A DNA stretch of 64,000 bases, from contig JANQLV010000061.1 in NCBI GenBank assembly GCA_028280415.1, forward strand, positions 124,001 to 188,000. Direction: 5' to 3'. A model generated the notes under the pieces. That model ran no database searches. It worked only from the letters and a program-made list of their open reading frames with translations, and had not been told where the DNA came from. Below are positions 53,130 through 62,877 of the stretch, one piece after another. Each line of letters starts with the position of its first letter. Position 1 is the stretch's first letter. Both the position numbers and the translations under genes were made by a program. This DNA comes from Saprospiraceae bacterium. Lineage in GTDB: Bacteria > Bacteroidota > Bacteroidia > Chitinophagales > Saprospiraceae.

Positions 53130-53606
53130 ATGGAAGATATGATTCAGGTAAATTCAATTGGAAGTATTCATGTTGAAAAAGGAAGGTTCTACATCAAGCT
53201 AAAAGAGGAATACAAAAAAGGCTTGACAAGTATTGATGGATTTAGCCATTTACAAATCGTTTGGTGGGGACATTTGTTTGATAATCCAAAATACAGAAAC
53301 CTGCTGGTCACAAAACAACCCTATAAAAAAGGTCCCTCCGAAATTGGAGTATTTGCTACGCGTTCTCAATTCAGACCCAATCCAATTTTAATAACTACTA
53401 TCTTTGTCGAAGAAATTGATTTCGATAAGGGGATAATCTATACGCCATATATAGATGCTGAAAACGAAACACCTTTATTGGATATAAAACCATATCATTT
53501 GTACGAAAGGGTCGAAAATTGCGAAGTGCCTCATTGGTGCAATCACTGGCCTGCTTCATATGAGCAGTCTGCCAGTTTTGATTGGGAAAACGAATTTAAC
53601 TTCTGA
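53130..53606 (+). CDS. trmO: tRNA m6t6A37 methyltransferase TrmO
   Basis: 158 residues with the TsaA/YaeB signature ATRSQFRPNPI, plus DGFSHLQIVWWGHLF and LLDIKPY. It uses S-adenosylmethionine to methylate t6A37 in tRNA-Thr. Length is that of the core domain; the C-terminal extension of E. coli TrmO is missing, as in many homologues. The AraC gene follows 13 bp later. Confidence 0.88.
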   Translation: MEDMIQVNSIGSIHVEKGRFYIKLKEEYKKGLTSIDGFSHLQIVWWGHLFDNPKYRNLLVTKQPYKKGPSEIGVFATRSQFRPNPILITTIFVEEIDFDKGIIYTPYIDAENETPLLDIKPYHLYERVENCEVPHWCNHWPASYEQSASFDWENEFNF

Positions 53607-53619
53607 CATTTTAGCTGTA

Positions 53620-54489
53620 ATGACCAATAAGGAAACTATTCTTAAGACCATTCAATTTATCGAGTCGAACTTAAAATCGGATATTAGTGTGGCGGATATG
53701 GCAAGGGAAAGCTTTTGCTCACGCTATCATTTTATAAGACTTTTTCAAAGCATTACAGGCATATCTCCGAAAAAATACCTTCTCCAACGCAGGTTGACGG
53801 AAAGTATTTATCCACTTCAACACTCTGATGAAAAGATAATTTCAATTGCCTTTGATTATCAATTCAGTAGTCACGAAGTTTTTACCCGGGCTTTTCAAAA
53901 GCATTTTGGTGTTGCCCCGTCAAAGCTTAGAAAAGGGGAAACCATCCCGGCGCATTTACTGAGCCCCGCTATTAGTGAAGAATATATTTTTCAATCGAAA
54001 AAAGCGAGGAACCAGCCTCCTGATCTGGTCGAATTAGAAGAAAAGATTTTAGTGGGGCTTTCCTATTTTGTTAGCGGAAGTTTAAAAGGATTGGAACTGT
54101 CAGTGGAGTGGAACAATTTTATGAAGATGCTTGATTTAATCAATAATAAAATCACTCCTGAGCGCTATTACCAGATCCAGTATTGGTCCGAAAGTCAGGA
54201 TATGGAAGGAATGCACTTTTTTATCGGCATAGAAGTGGAAAATCTAAAAAATATTAACCCACAATTTGTTATAAAAATTATTCCACAGGGGACTTATCTA
54301 AAATTCATTCACAAAGGATTGGCCAAAAATGTTGGTTTTACTTATCGCTATATTTATAACGAATTTCTTCCCGATACTGACTACAGGTTATCCATGCCAT
54401 TCAATTTTGAATATTGTGGAGAAAATTATTTGTCTCCTTATAATGAACAATCAGAAAGTTATCTGTTTATCCCTGTAAATATGGAATAG
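53620..54489 (+). CDS. AraC-family regulator with GyrI-like effector domain
   Basis: The ATG at 53620 (MTNKETILKTIQFIESNL) begins the HTH; an earlier one overlaps trmO. 289 residues: two HTH motifs in the first 105 residues (SVADMARESFCSRYHFIRLFQ, ISIAFDYQFSSHEVFTRAFQKHFG), then a GyrI/SOUL-like domain (YFVSGSLKGLELSVEWNNF, GMHFFIGIEVE, YEYCGENYLS-like end). This layout (Rob/MarA-like with effector domain) responds to small hydrophobic molecules. Confidence 0.85.
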   Translation: MTNKETILKTIQFIESNLKSDISVADMARESFCSRYHFIRLFQSITGISPKKYLLQRRLTESIYPLQHSDEKIISIAFDYQFSSHEVFTRAFQKHFGVAPSKLRKGETIPAHLLSPAISEEYIFQSKKARNQPPDLVELEEKILVGLSYFVSGSLKGLELSVEWNNFMKMLDLINNKITPERYYQIQYWSESQDMEGMHFFIGIEVENLKNINPQFVIKIIPQGTYLKFIHKGLAKNVGFTYRYIYNEFLPDTDYRLSMPFNFEYCGENYLSPYNEQSESYLFIPVNME

Positions 54490-54875
54490 GCATAGTGAAA
54501 GAGGCCACTTACAGACGATTGATAGATTTTTAAACATAGAAATGATTTAAAATTATTCGAATGGCAAAAGCCTTTAAATCGGTTAGATTCGATATTGCTT
54601 TATCCAGGAAATATTCGGGAGAAGAAATGCAATTAAGATATATCAGATTTCGATAAGCAGTCCTAAGACTTAGTTAAGTCAAAAAATCCGATACGGTTTA
54701 ATAACAAACTGTAGTTGCTAAAATACAAACGCGAAAATTAATCCCCGCCTGCCGACACATTTAGACTTCGCAGAAATGAAACCTTTTTTACAAGGGAATT
54801 GTAATCTATCTTAGGATAGCCATGCTTGGCCCTGGGAAATAGAAAGGGATATCATTTAATTGCTAACAATCGATA
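54490..54875. other. Gene-poor stretch
   Basis: 386 bp. A 31-codon frame (54561-54656, starts MAKAFKSVRFD) is open but has no known motif. At 54768-54782 the bases TCGCAGAAATGAAAC resemble the last 15 bases of the CRISPR repeat (13 of 15), but no second unit follows. Nothing else is seen. Confidence 0.35.
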
Positions 54876-55820
54876 ATGCAAATGAACAAAAATATCTTAA
54901 AGAGAATTTTAGGCAGGTATAGAGATGAAGGGGTTTTCGAATACTTAACCGGATCTTTATCAAATGCTGATTTGAATAGCCTTTTAATTGCGGTGTTTGA
55001 TGAAAGGGCGAAAAAAATAAAGCCGAGTGAATTATTAAAAAGCTATAAAACCAATCGATTTGTGCGCCCCGTTGAACTGGATTATTTTGAGTTTTATGAT
55101 TATGAAAACCGATTGCTGAAATTGGCAAAGGAACAAGGATTTGAAATAAAAGAGTTTTCACCGGTTACCGCTATGGGGACAAGCTCAGTAGTGGGAAAGG
55201 TCGACCAGAAAAATGTATTGACTGCATTAAGAAATACAGAAGTCGTCTCGGATGTGACCAATGTAATTGCTTTATATCTGGCCGATAAAATAAAAAATAG
55301 AAGACCGGATTTTTTAAAGGTCTGTGCATCCCATAGACATATCAGGTGTCAGGTATTTGATTTACCAGGGTTCACCGCCCATTTTAAAATATTGAGTTTG
55401 GTAACGGGAGGTTTTGATAAAGGGGATTATAGATTTGAGATAGATTCCATGATCGATCATATCAATACCTATCAAATATTTTTGGAAAAGGCTTTGAATA
55501 TAGCGGAGTCGGATTTACAGATCGAGCTTAAAATATTAGTAAATGAAAACCGGTCAAAACTGGTTTCTGTATTTGAAAAAATAAAAACTAAATTGCAAAT
55601 ATCAAAAGTTAACCTGGTTGAAGAAGCTCAAGCGGAGAATGAGTACTATGAAGCGTTTCGGTTTAAAATTAAATTATTGAAAAATTCCGAAGCCTATGAA
55701 ATCATAGATGGAGGAATGGTAAACTGGATCAGACAGTTAATCGAAAATAAAAAATCCAGGATGCTGATCAGCGGATTGGGCATTGAATATTTGTACCGGA
55801 TTATTAATCGAATGTATTGA
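54876..55820 (+). CDS. Conserved protein of unknown function
   Basis: 314 residues, no leader or membrane helix. The most distinctive stretches are FSPVTAMGTSSVVG, TALRNTEVVSDVTNVIAL, CASHRHIRCQVF and FTAHFKILSLVTGGFD. These recall a conserved uncharacterised family, and the Arg-rich centre loosely resembles a class II aminoacyl-tRNA synthetase motif 2, but I cannot place it firmly. The frame may once have gone on: an out-of-frame tail of protein-like sequence follows. Confidence 0.65.
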   Translation: MQMNKNILKRILGRYRDEGVFEYLTGSLSNADLNSLLIAVFDERAKKIKPSELLKSYKTNRFVRPVELDYFEFYDYENRLLKLAKEQGFEIKEFSPVTAMGTSSVVGKVDQKNVLTALRNTEVVSDVTNVIALYLADKIKNRRPDFLKVCASHRHIRCQVFDLPGFTAHFKILSLVTGGFDKGDYRFEIDSMIDHINTYQIFLEKALNIAESDLQIELKILVNENRSKLVSVFEKIKTKLQISKVNLVEEAQAENEYYEAFRFKIKLLKNSEAYEIIDGGMVNWIRQLIENKKSRMLISGLGIEYLYRIINRMY

Positions 55821-55890
55821 CCCTTCTGAAATCGAAGAACTAAAAGCGTGGAAACCCAAAAAAGTGCTTGCTGAAATAGGGAAGAGATAA
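55768..55890 (+). pseudogene. Out-of-frame protein-like tail after the unknown gene
   Basis: In the +1 frame relative to the gene at 54876-55820 the sequence is open from 55768 to TAA at 55890 and reads, near its end, ECIDPSEIEELKAWKPKKV then LAEIGKR. Composition is protein-like. It may be the original C-terminus cut off by a frameshift or the remnant of another gene. The following 299 bp to 56189 hold no gene I can support. Confidence 0.25.
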
Positions 55891-56189
55891 ATGACGATCC
55901 TTTTAAAAGCAGGTACTTGAATTTTGAGAAAAGGTTTTCTGATTGTTCCAGTCTATGATCCAGTTGATCACTTCATTTCTGTAAATTTAATATTAAGCAA
56001 ATTTCAAATAGTTGTTAATCCAGGGAGATTATTATTATTCATTTGTTAAAAAACATCTTTTTGCAGAGATGCGGGATTTTAATAAATTGAGCCCGGAATA
56101 AATTGTAATAATGTATATGTGATGGCTGATGCCTGGAAGATTGAAACAAACAATAGACCGCAGAAGCCCGGTGATAATTAATAAAAGAA

Positions 56190-57173
56190 ATGAATGAAAT
56201 CTTACCGCTTTTAATAGGAGGACTTGTATTATTTCTATATGCCATCTCTCAGCTTTCAGAGGTGATGAAAGAAATCTCTTCGGATAGAGCGAAGAATACG
56301 ATACAGAAATATACCTCTAATATTTTTTCATCATTACTCATTGGTACGCTGCTCACCATTCTTTTGGGCTCTTCTTCTGCGGTTATTATCCTTGTGATCG
56401 TTTTTATCAATGCCAGAACCTTGACTTTCAAACAGGCAATCGGCCTGATAATGGGCGCTAATATCGGTACAACATTTTCAAGTCAGATTATTGCTTTAGA
56501 TGTAGGAAAATATTCCATCATCCCTTTGTTCATCGGATTATTATTTGAAGTGTTTGTAAGGAATAAAAAATGGAAAAGATATGGAAATGTTTTGCTGTAT
56601 TTTGGAATGCTCTTTTTCGGACTTTTTATCATGGAGGAATCCGTATTGCCTTTGAGAGACAGCGAAGTTTTTGCCAAATGGATTGAGCGAGTGGAAGGAA
56701 ATCCTTTGCAGGGAGCTTTAATCGGAGGACTAATAACGCTGATGATCCAGTCGTCCAGTGGTACAGTGGGGATGGCTATTGTTCTGGGGAAGCAACAACT
56801 TTTATCGGCGGCCGGGGGAATAGCCATTATGCTGGGGGCAGAACTGGGCACATGTTCAGACACTTTGCTGGCCACTATAAATGGAAGTCGACAGGCTTTT
56901 AAAGCTGGAATTTTTCATCTGCTCTTCAATTTAGCAACTATCATAATTGGATTATTATTATTTCAACCCTTTGTTGGGATAGTTGAAAAAATATCAACAA
57001 CCGAAGATATCGGGAATGTGATTGCCAATGCACATATGCTTTTTAATGTTTTTGGGGTTGCTTTATTTTTACCGTTTGTCCATTTAATGGAAAAGGGCCT
57101 TAATAAATTATTACCGGATAAGGCGACTTCTGACAACAAAGGCTATGATGTCCGCGTTAACACTAAGCGTTAA
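56190..57173 (+). CDS. Na/Pi-cotransporter II-related protein without PhoU domain
   Basis: 327 residues, eight or so membrane helices. The two inverted Ser-rich motifs of the NptA family are present (TILLGSSSAVIIL, LMIQSSSGTVGMA), as are GANIGTT and GAELGTC. The C-terminal PhoU-like domain seen in many bacterial members is absent. It probably moves phosphate or another anion with sodium. Confidence 0.83.
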   Translation: MNEILPLLIGGLVLFLYAISQLSEVMKEISSDRAKNTIQKYTSNIFSSLLIGTLLTILLGSSSAVIILVIVFINARTLTFKQAIGLIMGANIGTTFSSQIIALDVGKYSIIPLFIGLLFEVFVRNKKWKRYGNVLLYFGMLFFGLFIMEESVLPLRDSEVFAKWIERVEGNPLQGALIGGLITLMIQSSSGTVGMAIVLGKQQLLSAAGGIAIMLGAELGTCSDTLLATINGSRQAFKAGIFHLLFNLATIIIGLLLFQPFVGIVEKISTTEDIGNVIANAHMLFNVFGVALFLPFVHLMEKGLNKLLPDKATSDNKGYDVRVNTKR

Positions 57174-57257
57174 TCGATCTCGGGGTCAGGTATCTGAGTG
57201 GTTAACAGTTTTACGTAAATTTGACTATGCGAAGCAGCAAGGACTAAACGCGGATAA

Positions 57258-58295
57258 ATGAAGCACCTAGGTATACTATTTGCCCTCCTGATTTTGGGCT
57301 TAAGCTCTTGTAGTGAAAATAATTCTGTAAACTATAATATTGGTCAAAGGTCATACAAACTAAAGGATACTGAAAGAAAACGGCCTTTGGAAATGGAAGT
57401 TTGGTATCCGACTTATGACGAACCGAAAGCCCAAACTCAAGATAAGAAGGCCATATTCAAGACCATTCAAAGCATTCCCGATGCAAATTTTGTTGATGGA
57501 AAATATCCGCTACTTATTGTTTCTCATGGTACAGGCGGGAATCGATTTTCCCTGACCTGGATGATTGAAAAAATGGTAAAAAAGGGATATGTAGTCGTCT
57601 CTTTAGGGCATTATGGGAATACAACATTTAATAAAGTTCCTAGAGAATTTGTGAAATGGTGGGAAAGAGCCATTGATATTCAATTCGTACTCGACAGAAT
57701 TTTGGAAACCGAAGATCTGAAAAATTACATCGATGAAGAAAAGATTGGAGGAATAGGATTTTCGCTGGGAGGCTATACCCAAATCGCTTTGGCAGGCGGC
57801 TTGGTGGATAGAACCTACCACGAGGGAGATAAGGAAAACAAAAAAAGAGAACTGCCACCGGAATTTCCAAAGACAGAAGAAGTGATAGATTTTCAGAATG
57901 ATAGCTTGATTATAGCCTCTTATGAAAAATACAAGGATCGGGTTAAGGATAATAGGATAAAAGCATTTTTGGTTATGGCTCCTGGGATAGGTTTTGGTTT
58001 CCACTCAAAAGAGCAAACTAAAAACATTAGCGCTCCACTGTTGATCATAGCAGGAAAAGGAGATACTAATACTCCCATAGCACACAATGCTTTAAACTAT
58101 CATAAACTTATACCCACTTCAACGCTGCATTTGCTTGGGGACAATGTTGATCATTATGTCTTTTTGAACGAAGCAACTGAGTTTGGTAAAGGAGTAGCTC
58201 CACATCTTACAGTGGATAATGAAGGAGTAGATAGAAAGCAAATTCATGATGAAGTATCTGAGCTGACAATACAGTTTTTTAAAGAACATTTATAA
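57258..58295 (+). CDS. Alpha/beta-hydrolase lipoprotein (dienelactone hydrolase/PAF-AH-like)
   Basis: 345 residues. Leader ends GLSSCSE, a lipobox. The hydrolase fold has LLIVSHGTGGNRF (oxyanion strand), nucleophile elbow GFSLGGY, and the late His in NVDHYVF with an Asp near GKGDTNTPI. Substrate unknown, presumably an ester or lipid outside the cytoplasm. Confidence 0.82.
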   Translation: MKHLGILFALLILGLSSCSENNSVNYNIGQRSYKLKDTERKRPLEMEVWYPTYDEPKAQTQDKKAIFKTIQSIPDANFVDGKYPLLIVSHGTGGNRFSLTWMIEKMVKKGYVVVSLGHYGNTTFNKVPREFVKWWERAIDIQFVLDRILETEDLKNYIDEEKIGGIGFSLGGYTQIALAGGLVDRTYHEGDKENKKRELPPEFPKTEEVIDFQNDSLIIASYEKYKDRVKDNRIKAFLVMAPGIGFGFHSKEQTKNISAPLLIIAGKGDTNTPIAHNALNYHKLIPTSTLHLLGDNVDHYVFLNEATEFGKGVAPHLTVDNEGVDRKQIHDEVSELTIQFFKEHL

Positions 58296-58657
58296 AAGGA
58301 GTTATAGTAAATAACTACAGCTGCCGAAGTGTAAAATACGCATCACCTTCATTCCTTATGTCAGAACGATGATCGTAGTCTAAGTATTCAGCGATCGTAT
58401 ACTCACTTGAAGTCTTTTCTTGCATAGTAACTACCTTTTCAGTTTCTTAGTCAAGTTACTCATTTATCATCTAATGTTCAATTGATTCATTTTAACAATT
58501 AGCATTGGTGAATAGAAATATGTGAGTTTATTAATGTATGTTGGCAGCATTAAAGACTAAACCAAAAATTATACAAGATTCGAAAATTAGTATAAGGCAT
58601 TAAAACGGCTTCAAATCTACCTTTGTGATATTCTTTTCAACAAAAAAACAATCAGAG
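58296..58657. other. Gene-free stretch
   Basis: 362 bp with no supportable gene. The in-frame ATG at 58625 for the next gene is rejected because MNAKEFGKQGW at 58658 gives the normal SDR N-terminus. Confidence 0.4.
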
Positions 58658-59605
58658 ATGAATGCGAAAGAATTTGGCAAACAGGGCTGGACTCCCAAAA
58701 GAATAGGAGATTTAAGTGGTAAAACCTACCTCATTACAGGAGCAAATGCAGGTGCGGGGTTTGAAGCAAGCAAGATACTTTTGAGCAAAGGAGCTGAGGT
58801 GCTAATGCTTAACCGAAATGAAAACAAGTCCAATAAAGCAATTGACGACCTTAAAAAACAATTGGGGGCAGCTACTAAAGTTTCATTTATTAAAATGGAT
58901 TTGGCTCAGCTTTCTTTAGTGCGAAATGCCGCAGAAGAGGTGCTTAAAACAATACCCAAAATTGATGCCTTGATTTGTAATGCAGCTGTTGCACAAATTT
59001 CGAAGCAGGACTTTACCCCAAACGGTTTCGAAAGTCAATTGGGTATCAATCATTACGGACATTTTTTGTTAATCAACTTGTTATTTGACAGAGTCGAACA
59101 ATCCAATGGAAGAATCGTGGTTGTAGGAAGTGAGGGCTATAAAATGGGATTGAAAACAATTCAATTCGAAGACATGAATTTTGACAAGAATTATCATCCC
59201 AATAATACATATTGCCATAGTAAATTGGCTCAGATGATGTTTGCCTATGAGCTGCAAAACCGAATAAAAGAAGCAAATAAGAGCGTCAGTGTTTATGTTT
59301 GCCATCCTGGCGCATCCAAAACATCTCTTATCAATAAAGATGCTTCTTTGATGACAAGGATTATGTGGTCTATTCTTTCAATTTCCCCAATGGTTCAATC
59401 GGCTGAAAAAGGTGCTTATCCTGAAATTATGTGTGCTACTGAAGATCATTTGAAAGAGCAGGCTTATTATGGCCCAACTGGAAGAAGCAACTGGGTAGGA
59501 CCTGTTGGCGAATGTAAATTGGAACCATTTGTTTTGGATAGAACAGTCGCAGCTAAGCTATGGGAAGTATCAGAAAAGGCAACTAATTGTACGTGGAATT
59601 TTTAA
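58658..59605 (+). CDS. Short-chain dehydrogenase/reductase
   Basis: 315 residues. NAD(P)-binding motif TYLITGANAGAGFEASK, NAAVAQ, and catalytic Tyr/Lys in YCHSKLAQ. Length and C-terminal EKGAYPEIMCATE resemble retinol dehydrogenase-like SDRs. The next gene starts 11 bp later. Confidence 0.87.
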   Translation: MNAKEFGKQGWTPKRIGDLSGKTYLITGANAGAGFEASKILLSKGAEVLMLNRNENKSNKAIDDLKKQLGAATKVSFIKMDLAQLSLVRNAAEEVLKTIPKIDALICNAAVAQISKQDFTPNGFESQLGINHYGHFLLINLLFDRVEQSNGRIVVVGSEGYKMGLKTIQFEDMNFDKNYHPNNTYCHSKLAQMMFAYELQNRIKEANKSVSVYVCHPGASKTSLINKDASLMTRIMWSILSISPMVQSAEKGAYPEIMCATEDHLKEQAYYGPTGRSNWVGPVGECKLEPFVLDRTVAAKLWEVSEKATNCTWNF

Positions 59606-59615
59606 ATCTAAAGAC

Positions 59616-60128
59616 ATGGAAATATTAAAAACAGCAATAGATTGGGCAAAAGCCGAAGTTTTTTCATCAACATTTTTCATCCTTTTCGGAGCCATGTTTC
59701 TATTGGCAACCATAGGTTTTTGGCAATTAGGAAAAACCGAGATCGCTAAAGCTTTTGTATTCCCGACATTGGTAGCGGGGACTTTACTGTTGGCTATCGG
59801 GCTTGGGATATTTTTTACCAATAAATCAAGACTTACAAGTTTTACAGTAGATTATAATAGTGATGCCTCTGCTTTTGTAGAATCAGAAATTGCCCGAACT
59901 GAAAAAACAATGCAAGAGTATCAAACCATAGTTTTCAAAATTATTCCACTCATTATTGTAGTAGCTGCATTGTTATTTATATTTATTGACAAACCAATTT
60001 GGCGGGCAATCAGCACTACAACTATTGCGCTTATGGTGGTTATTATATTGGTAGACAGTAATGCCAATGCCAGAATTGAAGCCTATAATGAACAATTGGT
60101 ATTAGTAGAAAAGGATATAAAAAATTGA
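59616..60128 (+). CDS. Small four-helix membrane protein
   Basis: ATG at 59616 (MEILKTAIDWAKAEVF); an earlier start at 59505 overlaps the SDR in another frame. 170 residues with four membrane helices in two pairs (FFILFGAMFLLATIGFW, LVAGTLLLAIGLGIFF; IIPLIIVVAALLFIFI, TTIALMVVIILVD). No family recognised. It lies between SDR (11 bp) and AraC (10 bp), so the three genes form an operon. Confidence 0.7.
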   Translation: MEILKTAIDWAKAEVFSSTFFILFGAMFLLATIGFWQLGKTEIAKAFVFPTLVAGTLLLAIGLGIFFTNKSRLTSFTVDYNSDASAFVESEIARTEKTMQEYQTIVFKIIPLIIVVAALLFIFIDKPIWRAISTTTIALMVVIILVDSNANARIEAYNEQLVLVEKDIKN

Positions 60129-60137
60129 GAAATTGAT

Positions 60138-61049
60138 ATGCGACATTTCAAAACACTTTCAGCTTATTATGATTACATTCAATTACCTCGCCCTGAACAT
60201 CCAATGTTGAGTGTATTATCTGCTACAGGGGAAAATTTTCTTCCTTGTCCAAAAGAGAGTTCACCTCCGATAACTAATGATTGTTATTCCATTAGTCTAA
60301 AGAAGATTGTCAAAGGAAACTTAAACTATGGACGAACAAAATATGATTTTACTAATGGGGCATTGATTTTCATTGCCCCAAGACAAGTTTTGCAATGGGA
60401 TAGTAGCGCAGTTTTTGAACAAAAAGGTTTTTCGATAAACTTTCATGAAGATTTTCTTAAAGGAACGGAATTAGCAAAACAAATTAAGAAATATGGGTTC
60501 TTTTCCTATTCCGCAAATGAAGCCTTGCACCTTTCACCAAGTGAAGAAAGGCAGATAGAATCCATTGTGAAAAATATTAAAATAGAATATCACAACAATC
60601 AGGATCAATTCAGTAAAGACATCATCATTTCTCAATTAGGCACCCTTCTAAAATATGCCAATCGTTTTTATGAAAGACAGTTTTTAAATCGAAAAGAACT
60701 ATCGAATGATTTGCTAGAGCAATTTAACCAACAATTAGAAGAGTATTTTGAATCGGGAAAACTGCAAGAAATAGGTATTCCAAGTATAGAACAAATAGCA
60801 GAGAAGATGTCGGTTTCACAACGCTACCTTAGTGATACCCTTAAAAAAGAAACAGGCAAAACAACAACCGAACATTTGCAATTATACTTGATTGATGAAG
60901 CCAAAAATATATTATTAAAACCGAATAAAAGTATTTCCGAAGTAGCCTATGAATTAGGATTCGAATATCCACAATATTTTTCAAGATTATTCAAAAAGAA
61001 GGAAGGTTTAAGTCCATCAGAATATCGAGAAAAATATAGAATGAATTAA
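60138..61049 (+). CDS. AraC-family transcriptional regulator
   Basis: 303 residues: N-terminal cupin-like ligand domain (about 1-170) and C-terminal double HTH (IEQIAEKMSVSQRYLSDTLKK, ISEVAYELGFEYPQYFSRLF). Probably controls its own operon with the SDR and membrane protein. Confidence 0.9.
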   Translation: MRHFKTLSAYYDYIQLPRPEHPMLSVLSATGENFLPCPKESSPPITNDCYSISLKKIVKGNLNYGRTKYDFTNGALIFIAPRQVLQWDSSAVFEQKGFSINFHEDFLKGTELAKQIKKYGFFSYSANEALHLSPSEERQIESIVKNIKIEYHNNQDQFSKDIIISQLGTLLKYANRFYERQFLNRKELSNDLLEQFNQQLEEYFESGKLQEIGIPSIEQIAEKMSVSQRYLSDTLKKETGKTTTEHLQLYLIDEAKNILLKPNKSISEVAYELGFEYPQYFSRLFKKKEGLSPSEYREKYRMN

Positions 61050-61468
61050 AAATAAAACTGCTGCCAGCAAAGTACAGAACGTCAATAGCCCGCACGGACA
61101 TTCTACCGACACTTGGGAAAACAGCTTTAAATGGCGGGCTACTACGTCTGCACAGAGCGATAGGCTCAGTGTATTACTAATGTGAGCTGTTATGATTAAG
61201 CAAATCCGGAGTACCTTATTTCACATGAACCTTCCCGTATAAGTAATAGTATTTTTTTTGTTAAAAACTTAAGTATCGTGGAATACTTTCGGAATCCTTT
61301 TTACAATTTTGAATCTTGTAATATATTCGTCATTCAGGGATGCGTGAAAGAAGGTGGTATGGCTATTCATAATAGCAGACTTTAATTTTAGCCTTTATAC
61401 TCTTGCAAAGCAAAAGCACTTCCTGATTTATACCATAGATCATTAGCAAATATTTAAAATACGATAAA
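61050..61468. other. Gene-free stretch with an inverted repeat
   Basis: 419 bp. TAGCCCGC (61086-61093) and GCGGGCTA (61134-61141) form an 8-bp G+C-rich inverted repeat in a segment (61060-61195) whose base composition is richer in G+C than its surroundings. It resembles the spacer DNA seen between gene cassettes in this phylum, but no attC motifs can be confirmed. Confidence 0.35.
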
Positions 61469-62233
61469 ATGAAATTCCTATTCTCTATCCTCCTGATCTT
61501 TTCTTTTAGTGTATTTTCATATGCTACAGAGACTCAGATTATTGTCAGGGCAAAAGCAAAAGATGCAAAGTTTATCGGCTCATCCCTTGGCGGAGCTTAT
61601 GTAATTATCAAAAATAAAATGAGCGGTGAAATACTGGCTCAGGGAAAAACTCAGGGCTCAACAGGAAATACGGATTTAATCATGAAGACGCCAAGGGAAA
61701 GGGGTAAATCCATTGCAGATGACAATACCGCAAAATTTATGGCAGTTGTAGATATAGATGAGCCGGTGTTTGTCACCATAGAGGTATATGCGCCAATAAA
61801 CAACAAGCAGGCAAGGGTAAATGCCAGTACGGAATTATGGCTGGTCCCGGGAAAGCATATTCTCGGAGATGGGGTCATAGTTGAAATTCCGGGATTCATC
61901 ATTGATATTTTAGAGCCAAGAACGCATCATTATATTTCCCTGGCTTCTGTAGAGGCTAAACCTTTTAAACTTAAAGCCAATATAGTGATGATGTGCGGAT
62001 GTACGATAAACAAAAATGGGATTTGGGATTCTGAGAAAATGGAAGTAAAAGCAATTGTCAAGTTAAATGATGAGTTGCTTACAGAAGTTCCCTTAAGCTT
62101 GGTGTCTACCAATTTATTTGAAGGAGAATTGACAATAGAAAAAGAGGGACAATACGAGGTTATCATTTATGCATACGATGATGCTTCGGGGAATACAGGA
62201 GTCGACAAGGTTAATTATGTGATCTACAAATGA
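61469..62233 (+). CDS. Exported protein of unknown function
   Basis: 254 residues, Sec signal (MKFLFSILLIFSFSVFSYA). Beta-rich mature part (TQIIVRAKAKDAKFIGSSLGGAYV, FVTIEVYAPINNKQARV, GQYEVIIYAYDDASGNTG) suggests Ig-like sandwich domains. Its stop overlaps the start of the next gene (ATGA), so they are co-translated. Confidence 0.65.
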   Translation: MKFLFSILLIFSFSVFSYATETQIIVRAKAKDAKFIGSSLGGAYVIIKNKMSGEILAQGKTQGSTGNTDLIMKTPRERGKSIADDNTAKFMAVVDIDEPVFVTIEVYAPINNKQARVNASTELWLVPGKHILGDGVIVEIPGFIIDILEPRTHHYISLASVEAKPFKLKANIVMMCGCTINKNGIWDSEKMEVKAIVKLNDELLTEVPLSLVSTNLFEGELTIEKEGQYEVIIYAYDDASGNTGVDKVNYVIYK

Positions 62234-62865
62234 AAAGGGCTATCGATATAATGAAAAAATGTTTATTTATAATTGTTTTGGGCTTATTGCAAGTAGTTTG
62301 CTACTCGCAAACGGATACAAAAGCAAAGCATAATATTGGAGAGCAGATCTTTTTACCGGCTCTTGAAATCGGGTATGTACATAATATTTCTGACATTCTT
62401 TCCGGGGGACTGATCCTAAAAACTTCTATAGAATACAGATTGAGAAATAATAATGATGTCTTTTTTCGACTAAACTATGATACCTATGATGCTGAATATA
62501 GATTGCAAAATCTAAATGGTTTGACCAATATCGTAAATGGAACGGTATTGTTTTCGGACTTACTGCTAGGCGGGGGATACCGGTTTGGGGAGACAAAATA
62601 TCGCTACTTTCTTATGTTACAGCCAGGAATTAAGTTTTACAATTATCCACAAGCGACTCAAAGTGCTTCTGATATAAATATCAGGCAGGAAAGCAGAAAT
62701 GTATTGACTAGCAGATTTACTTTTGGTTTTGAGTATTATTTGAATGAAAAAAGTGCCTTCTCGATTGATTTATTTCAAAATCAGGTCTGGGTGAAAAAAG
62801 ACTTTTGGAATGAACAAGGTAGTGGAATAGGACTATCAATCGGTTTTACTACTGCATTGCTTTAA
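62230..62865 (+). CDS. Outer-membrane barrel-like protein
   Basis: 211 residues. ATG at 62230 overlaps the preceding stop; a second ATG at 62251 gives a tighter Sec signal (MKKCLFIIVLGLLQVVCYSQ), and I cannot decide between them. Strand-like segments end in aromatics (YRLRNNNDVFFRLNYDTY, FMFGFEYYLNE-like, SGIGLSIGFTTALL). Likely an 8-stranded barrel; partner of the upstream exported protein. Confidence 0.6.
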   Translation: MKRAIDIMKKCLFIIVLGLLQVVCYSQTDTKAKHNIGEQIFLPALEIGYVHNISDILSGGLILKTSIEYRLRNNNDVFFRLNYDTYDAEYRLQNLNGLTNIVNGTVLFSDLLLGGGYRFGETKYRYFLMLQPGIKFYNYPQATQSASDINIRQESRNVLTSRFTFGFEYYLNEKSAFSIDLFQNQVWVKKDFWNEQGSGIGLSIGFTTALL

Positions 62866-62877
62866 ATGTTTTAGCTT

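Noticed and set aside
54768-54782. 15 bases resembling the end of the CRISPR repeat
   Set aside because: Only 13 of 15 match, the other half of the repeat is missing and no second copy follows; chance is likely.
57186-57245. tRNA-like start (TATCTGAGTGGTTAACAG resembles a D-arm)
   Set aside because: No matching T-arm, anticodon stem or acceptor pairing can be drawn in the following bases.
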